64,000 bases of DNA from positions 31,074,111 to 31,138,110 of the forward strand of contig CM060081.1 in the NCBI GenBank assembly GCA_030533445.1, in the 5' to 3' direction. Position numbers and translations under genes: made by a program. Below, in pieces: positions 60,263 to 64,000 of the stretch. Every line of letters starts with the position of its first letter. The first letter of the stretch is position 1. The notes under the pieces were generated by a model that was given only the letters and a program-made list of their open reading frames with translations, was not told where the DNA came from and did no database searches. Origin of the DNA: Cyprinodon diabolis (lineage: Eukaryota > Chordata > Actinopteri > Cyprinodontiformes > Cyprinodontidae).

Positions 60263-62405
60263 ACATAGAAAAGGAACATAGAAGCGCTGATTTATAAATA
60301 CTTTCTGCTTAAGAAAAGATAAATGTCAACTAACTCCACAAATGGCTCTGTCCAGGAAACAAATAATAAAGCAGACAAGTTCTGATTCAGTTTTATGTCA
60401 AAAAGGATGAAAAAAAGCACATGCAGTTGGGCGGAGTAAAGGCTAAGCTCATAGCTATTTCTAGGTAACAGTACTAGATACTGAAAAACAGGCAAAACTC
60501 TATTATCTATAACTGAAGGTGTTGGAGGCAGGATCAAACCTGATATTTCCCTCCATTATGGTATCACAGTGAAACAACAGCAGACCAGACGAAGCCACAA
60601 TGAAAGAAAAACAGAAAGAAGATAAAGTTAGGGATTTAACTAACAAATACTGCAGAATGGGAGAACTGATCTTCATTAAAACAATATGTATGGTCTCTTT
60701 GTAAATTTAAAATACATGCATGCTTCTCTAAAATATTTTATTATTTATTATTTTGGTGTGGAAAAAATAGTTCCCCATCTACTTCTCCTTTCTTTCCTGT
60801 AAAGACCAAAAAGTGAGCTTGTTTTGTTTTCTGTATTGTACAGAAGGACTCTCAAAGGCTATATATGGGACCTATCGACACCTGAGAAGCTGTTTTTCCC
60901 ATATGAGATGTTTTTGAAACTCAGCCAGACTCCCTTAGGTTCAAGGTTATTCACATTTCTCTAGTTGTTCTAAACTTTCTGAACCTTGTTTTTGTAAAGA
61001 TTCGTATAAATCCCCACCAGTTTTCTCATAAGTGTTAAATATTTATTGTAAAAACACTGTATTTGTTCTCCCTCATAGGGATAGGTAAATAACTTCTTTA
61101 ATGAAGACCAACAATCTCATTCTTTCTTAATTAGAATATCTTCTTTTCTAGTAAAAATCAAAAAATGGTTAGGAATAAGGAAACACAAGGAAACATTTTA
61201 TTTAACAGAAGATTGTTTTATTTCTAGTTTAATTGCTGTAGAACAATATTTTGTATTTTTCTATTGAATGAAATGAAGAGCAAAGTTTTAATGGAAAAAA
61301 ATCTCTAATAAAACAAACTAATAGTCCTGGCATAATTTATATTGCTTGAGAAAACGACAACCACAAAAATATTGGCATAGTTCATACATTATAAAACACT
61401 ATAACATTATAACATTATAAAAGAGAAAGGGAAATTATGGTTCTGTTTTGCCTCAGTTCATCATAGCTACATTTACCTGTTATACAGTTGAAATATTTTT
61501 TTTCTCTATTCTTTAAAATCTTACTCAAACAAAAATCAAATATATTTTACAACAGAGTTCTGTTACTTTGTATTGTTTACATATTTGTATGATCTGGTTT
61601 AGTTTTGCTACTATTATGTATTTATTTATTTTTAACTGTAGAGCTGCTTAAGTGGCTAACCTGTAGCCATTCCAGTTGAAATATCCTATCAATTTAAAAG
61701 GCAGATTCTGGTACAAGCTTTTCTTTATCATATCCCTGTGTTTGGGTGTGAATAAAGCTCAGTCACTCTCCTCCCTAACATATCCTCCTGTCCTATGTCC
61801 TCAAACAGGACCTCTTATAAGTAAGACAATGTAATCGTGTTGGTGAACCTGGCATGAACAGCATGCCCTAGTTGATCCAGCTATTACATTGTCTCAACTG
61901 TCAAGTTATGAAGCTACTATAAAAAAATGAAGGCTCTATAAAGGTCAACACTGACACTTTGGAGGACAGAGTTCAGTTCTTAATGGCATTTTTACCTTGG
62001 TACCATCCAACTTTATTTCTCTTGTTTCAGTTCACCTTAACTCCTCTCTACATAAGTGGTTTTTAGTTACAATTGAGTACCTTGGATATGTGGGTGGGGT
62101 TATCATAGCCAAAATCTATGGATGCTTTCCAGTAGTGCTTGATTAGCGCAGGCAGTGAGGGAGGAGGCAGGAAAAGGAAGTAGATTGTGTCCTTTAACAA
62201 GTTCATTTAGCATAATGGCCTCCTTCGTTCCTATCCGCTACATAGGAGCTACACTGTTATCCAAAATCCATTGTGTGATAGCATGTATAGGCCCAGCCCA
62301 TCTAACGGAGTTGAGAAAAAATATATTATGCAAATGTATGCACCATCATGTGTTTCTAATTTTCTAATTGAGAGCACAGCTGTTTGTTATATTTGTGTTA
62401 CTTTT
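60263..62405. other. Intergenic sequence between tas1r3 and the ODAD1-like gene
   Basis: No gene, RNA or transposon end is recognised. It lies downstream of tas1r3 and upstream of the ODAD1-like promoter. Confidence 0.45.
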
Positions 62406-62407
62406 GA

Positions 62408-62413
62408 TTTATT
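62408..62413 (-). terminator. tas1r3: Candidate polyadenylation signal of tas1r3
   Basis: AATAAA on the minus strand, about 360 bases past the stop codon and beyond the TAGG repeat. If used, the whole microsatellite would lie in the 3' UTR. Confidence 0.35.
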
Positions 62414-62477
62414 TTTTTTCTGGAAGGATGTAATTCTGATTTGACAAACATCATCCTAGTGTGTGTCTATCGCATAA

Positions 62478-62772
62478 AGGTAGGTAGGTAGGTAGGTAGG
62501 TAGGTAGGTAGGTAGGCAGGCAGCTAGGTAGGTAGGTAGGTAGGTAGGTAGGTAGGTAGGTAGGTAGGTAGGTAGGTAGGTAGGCAGGCAGGCAGCTAGG
62601 TAGGTAGGTAGGCAGGCAGCTAGGTAGGTAGGTATGCAGGTAGGTAGGTAGGTAGGTAGGTGGGTAGGTAGATAGGTAGGTAGGTAGGTAGGTAGGTAGG
62701 TAGGTAGGTAGGTAGGTAGGTAGGTAGGTAGGTAGGTAGGTAGGTAGGTAGGTATGCAGCTAGGTAGGTAGG
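62478..62772. repeat. TAGG tetranucleotide microsatellite with variant units
   Basis: About 295 bp of TAGG (CCTA on the gene strand) with scattered CAGG and CTAGG variants. It directly touches the tas1r3 stop codon at 62773. Confidence 0.97.
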
Positions 62773-63375
62773 TCATTTTGCTGATCGTGGTTGTGGCTCC
62801 TCCTGGGGTGGTGTTGGAGGAACACCCTCCAAGAAGGTGCAGAAGTGCTCTGGAGTGTTTAACTCAGGTTTCCTAAACAGCAGGTAACATTTGGGGAAGT
62901 AATAAGCAACCACCAACCCTAAATTACCTGCAAGAGTGAAATAAACATGGACTGTAGACTTATCCTTTGACACAGTGTGGATATTGGTTGTCATGCCTGT
63001 ATAGACTGGTATAAATATCACCCAAATTACACAGTAGATCAGAGTAGAAAAAGTGATGTCCCTTGCAAGGTTATACTGATGATGAGGCTTAACTGCCATG
63101 AAGGTTGACATGAATGACACAAGGGCCATTGCACCATTAAGGCCTTGCATAACAGCAAGTTTATCAGGAGACACAGGGCATGACAAAAATGTCTTCTGAA
63201 AATGAATCTCCATTTCTGCCTTGTACTCAGAAAGAGTGGGTTCATCACGAACAAACCAACCGCAGAGAGCTCCTTGCACAGAACAGCAGATTACAACAAA
63301 AATCCAGCTGCCAGGGCCTCTGAGTTTTGGGAGGTGAGGGGCCACCATCTCCGGGAATTCAGTCACAAGGAATAT
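62773..63375 (-). CDS. tas1r3: tas1r3 last exon (TM3-TM7 and C-terminal tail)
   Basis: Opens after an AAACAG acceptor with IFLVTEFPEM and runs 200 codons to TGA at 62775-62773. The class C GPCR and T1R3 hallmark near the end is PKCYLLFRKPELNTPEHF, matching the human T1R3 ending PRCYLL-RQPGLNTPEFF as I recall it. The YNLARDITFSTLIYCVIWV segment is TM6. A Pro/Glu-rich tail (VPPTPPQEEPQPRSAK) follows. From family knowledge T1R3 is the shared subunit of umami and sweet receptors and pairs with T1R1 or T1R2 at the plasma membrane of taste cells. Confidence 0.9.
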   Translation of the reverse strand: MFLVTEFPEMVAPHLPKLRGPGSWIFVVICCSVQGALCGWFVRDEPTLSEYKAEMEIHFQKTFLSCPVSPDKLAVMQGLNGAMALVSFMSTFMAVKPHHQYNLARDITFSTLIYCVIWVIFIPVYTGMTTNIHTVSKDKSTVHVYFTLAGNLGLVVAYYFPKCYLLFRKPELNTPEHFCTFLEGVPPTPPQEEPQPRSAK

Positions 63376-63803
63376 CTGTTTAAAAAGAAGAATTTGAAAC
63401 GTAGTTATTGATCCTTTTGTCATTACCCGACATCAAATCTGACAAATGAAAAAACTTGCATAGCCAGTATAATGAGGCAAGACATTTTTAAACAAATCTA
63501 AACAAATAGCTGTAAGAATGTCCAAACTAAAAGAGAATAATTAGTGAGCATGTCTGAATATAAGTTTCTATTTCATCTGTTGTTAAATTGCTTTGCACCT
63601 GTATTTATTTTTTCCATGATAATTTATATATATTACGTTATATTTATAGCAAGGTTAGTTTTTTATTTCTTTTAAAAAAGCAATATCTGTAAAACCCAAG
63701 AAAGAATTTTAGTGTTTGTGAACCATATGTTTAAAAAAAAATCTGCTTGTGTAGTTGCTAGAAATAGCCACTTGGATGCAGTATTGTACCTGCCTGTACC
63801 CAC

Positions 63804-64000
63804 CTGCAGTGACAGAGACAAGATAATGGAGAGAGCTATGGTTTGGAAAATGGTGATAAGTGGCAGTTGAAGATGACACACCACATCATCACGCGGTCCA
63901 AGGAAGAGAAGCAGACTCAAACAGGCTCCCATCAAGCTTAGTAGAGTCAGAAAGGTCAGGACTCCCCCTGACGCCTTCACCAGTGGGGTCCCTCTGTGTA
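63804..64000 (-). CDS. tas1r3: tas1r3 preceding exon (TM1-TM2), cut by window edge
   Basis: Reads RGTPLVKASGGVLTFLTLLS from the window edge, through TM1 and FLGPRDDVVCHLQLPLI, to SLSLQ, then donor GTGGGT at 63803. The frame joins the last exon at a codon boundary (CAG, ATA). The ligand-binding Venus-flytrap and cysteine-rich exons lie beyond 64000. The gene is therefore partial only because of the window. Confidence 0.85.

Noticed and set aside
62456..62776. 106-codon TYLP-repeat protein on the minus strand
   Set aside because: It is the translation of the TAGG microsatellite and not a gene; it is kept only as a finding about the tas1r3 stop.

Overview
The window is nuclear DNA of a ray-finned fish, probably a percomorph teleost. 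It is AT-rich and intron-rich, with GT-AG splice sites, AATAAA polyadenylation signals, many microsatellites, and dispersed repeats of types common in teleost genomes (hAT-like non-autonomous transposons, foldback elements, LINE fragments and SINE-like tails). Four complete protein-coding genes and the 3' end of a fifth were rebuilt exon by exon from splice sites and reading-frame continuity. All four complete models stay in frame from ATG to stop.

Layout. (1) 5189-12668, minus: prxl2b, a thioredoxin-fold prostamide/prostaglandin F synthase with 6 coding exons and 204 aa; its introns hold two target-site-flanked hAT elements and a large foldback. (2) 12669-15343: a shared upstream region with a GATA microsatellite and a GC-rich, CRE-containing stretch. 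It separates prxl2b from the divergently oriented slc45a1. (3) 15364-25871, plus: slc45a1, an MFS proton-coupled sugar transporter with 8 coding exons and 815 aa. Its last intron carries a 2-kb hAT-like element with a second hAT nested in it. (4) 25872-31020: downstream sequence with LINE, MITE and SINE-like remnants and no gene seen. (5) 31835-33270, minus: ptma (prothymosin alpha), 5 coding exons, 112 aa, with an unusually short acidic tract. (6) 33271-48947: about 15.7 kb without a convincing gene, holding a hAT with a perfect target-site duplication, a perfect 119-bp tandem duplication and dispersed repeats. (7) 48948-57816, minus, with a probable 5' noncoding exon near 59.6 kb: a coiled-coil protein of the ODAD1/CCDC63 outer-dynein-arm docking family, 13 coding exons, 502 aa, preceded by two adjacent X-box (RFX) motifs as expected for a ciliary gene. 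(8) 62773-64000, minus, cut by the window edge: the last two exons of tas1r3 (class C GPCR, taste receptor type 1 member 3). Its stop codon abuts a 295-bp TAGG microsatellite.

The genes do not form a pathway. From general knowledge, human PRXL2B, SLC45A1 and TAS1R3 all lie on 1p36, so the block looks like a conserved vertebrate linkage group. I saw no bacterial or phage sequence, CRISPR array, rRNA or tRNA gene. The most interesting signals are the tandem X-boxes, the tas1r3 stop/microsatellite junction, a near-perfect 251-bp inverted repeat, the nested transposons and the reduced acidic domain of the prothymosin.
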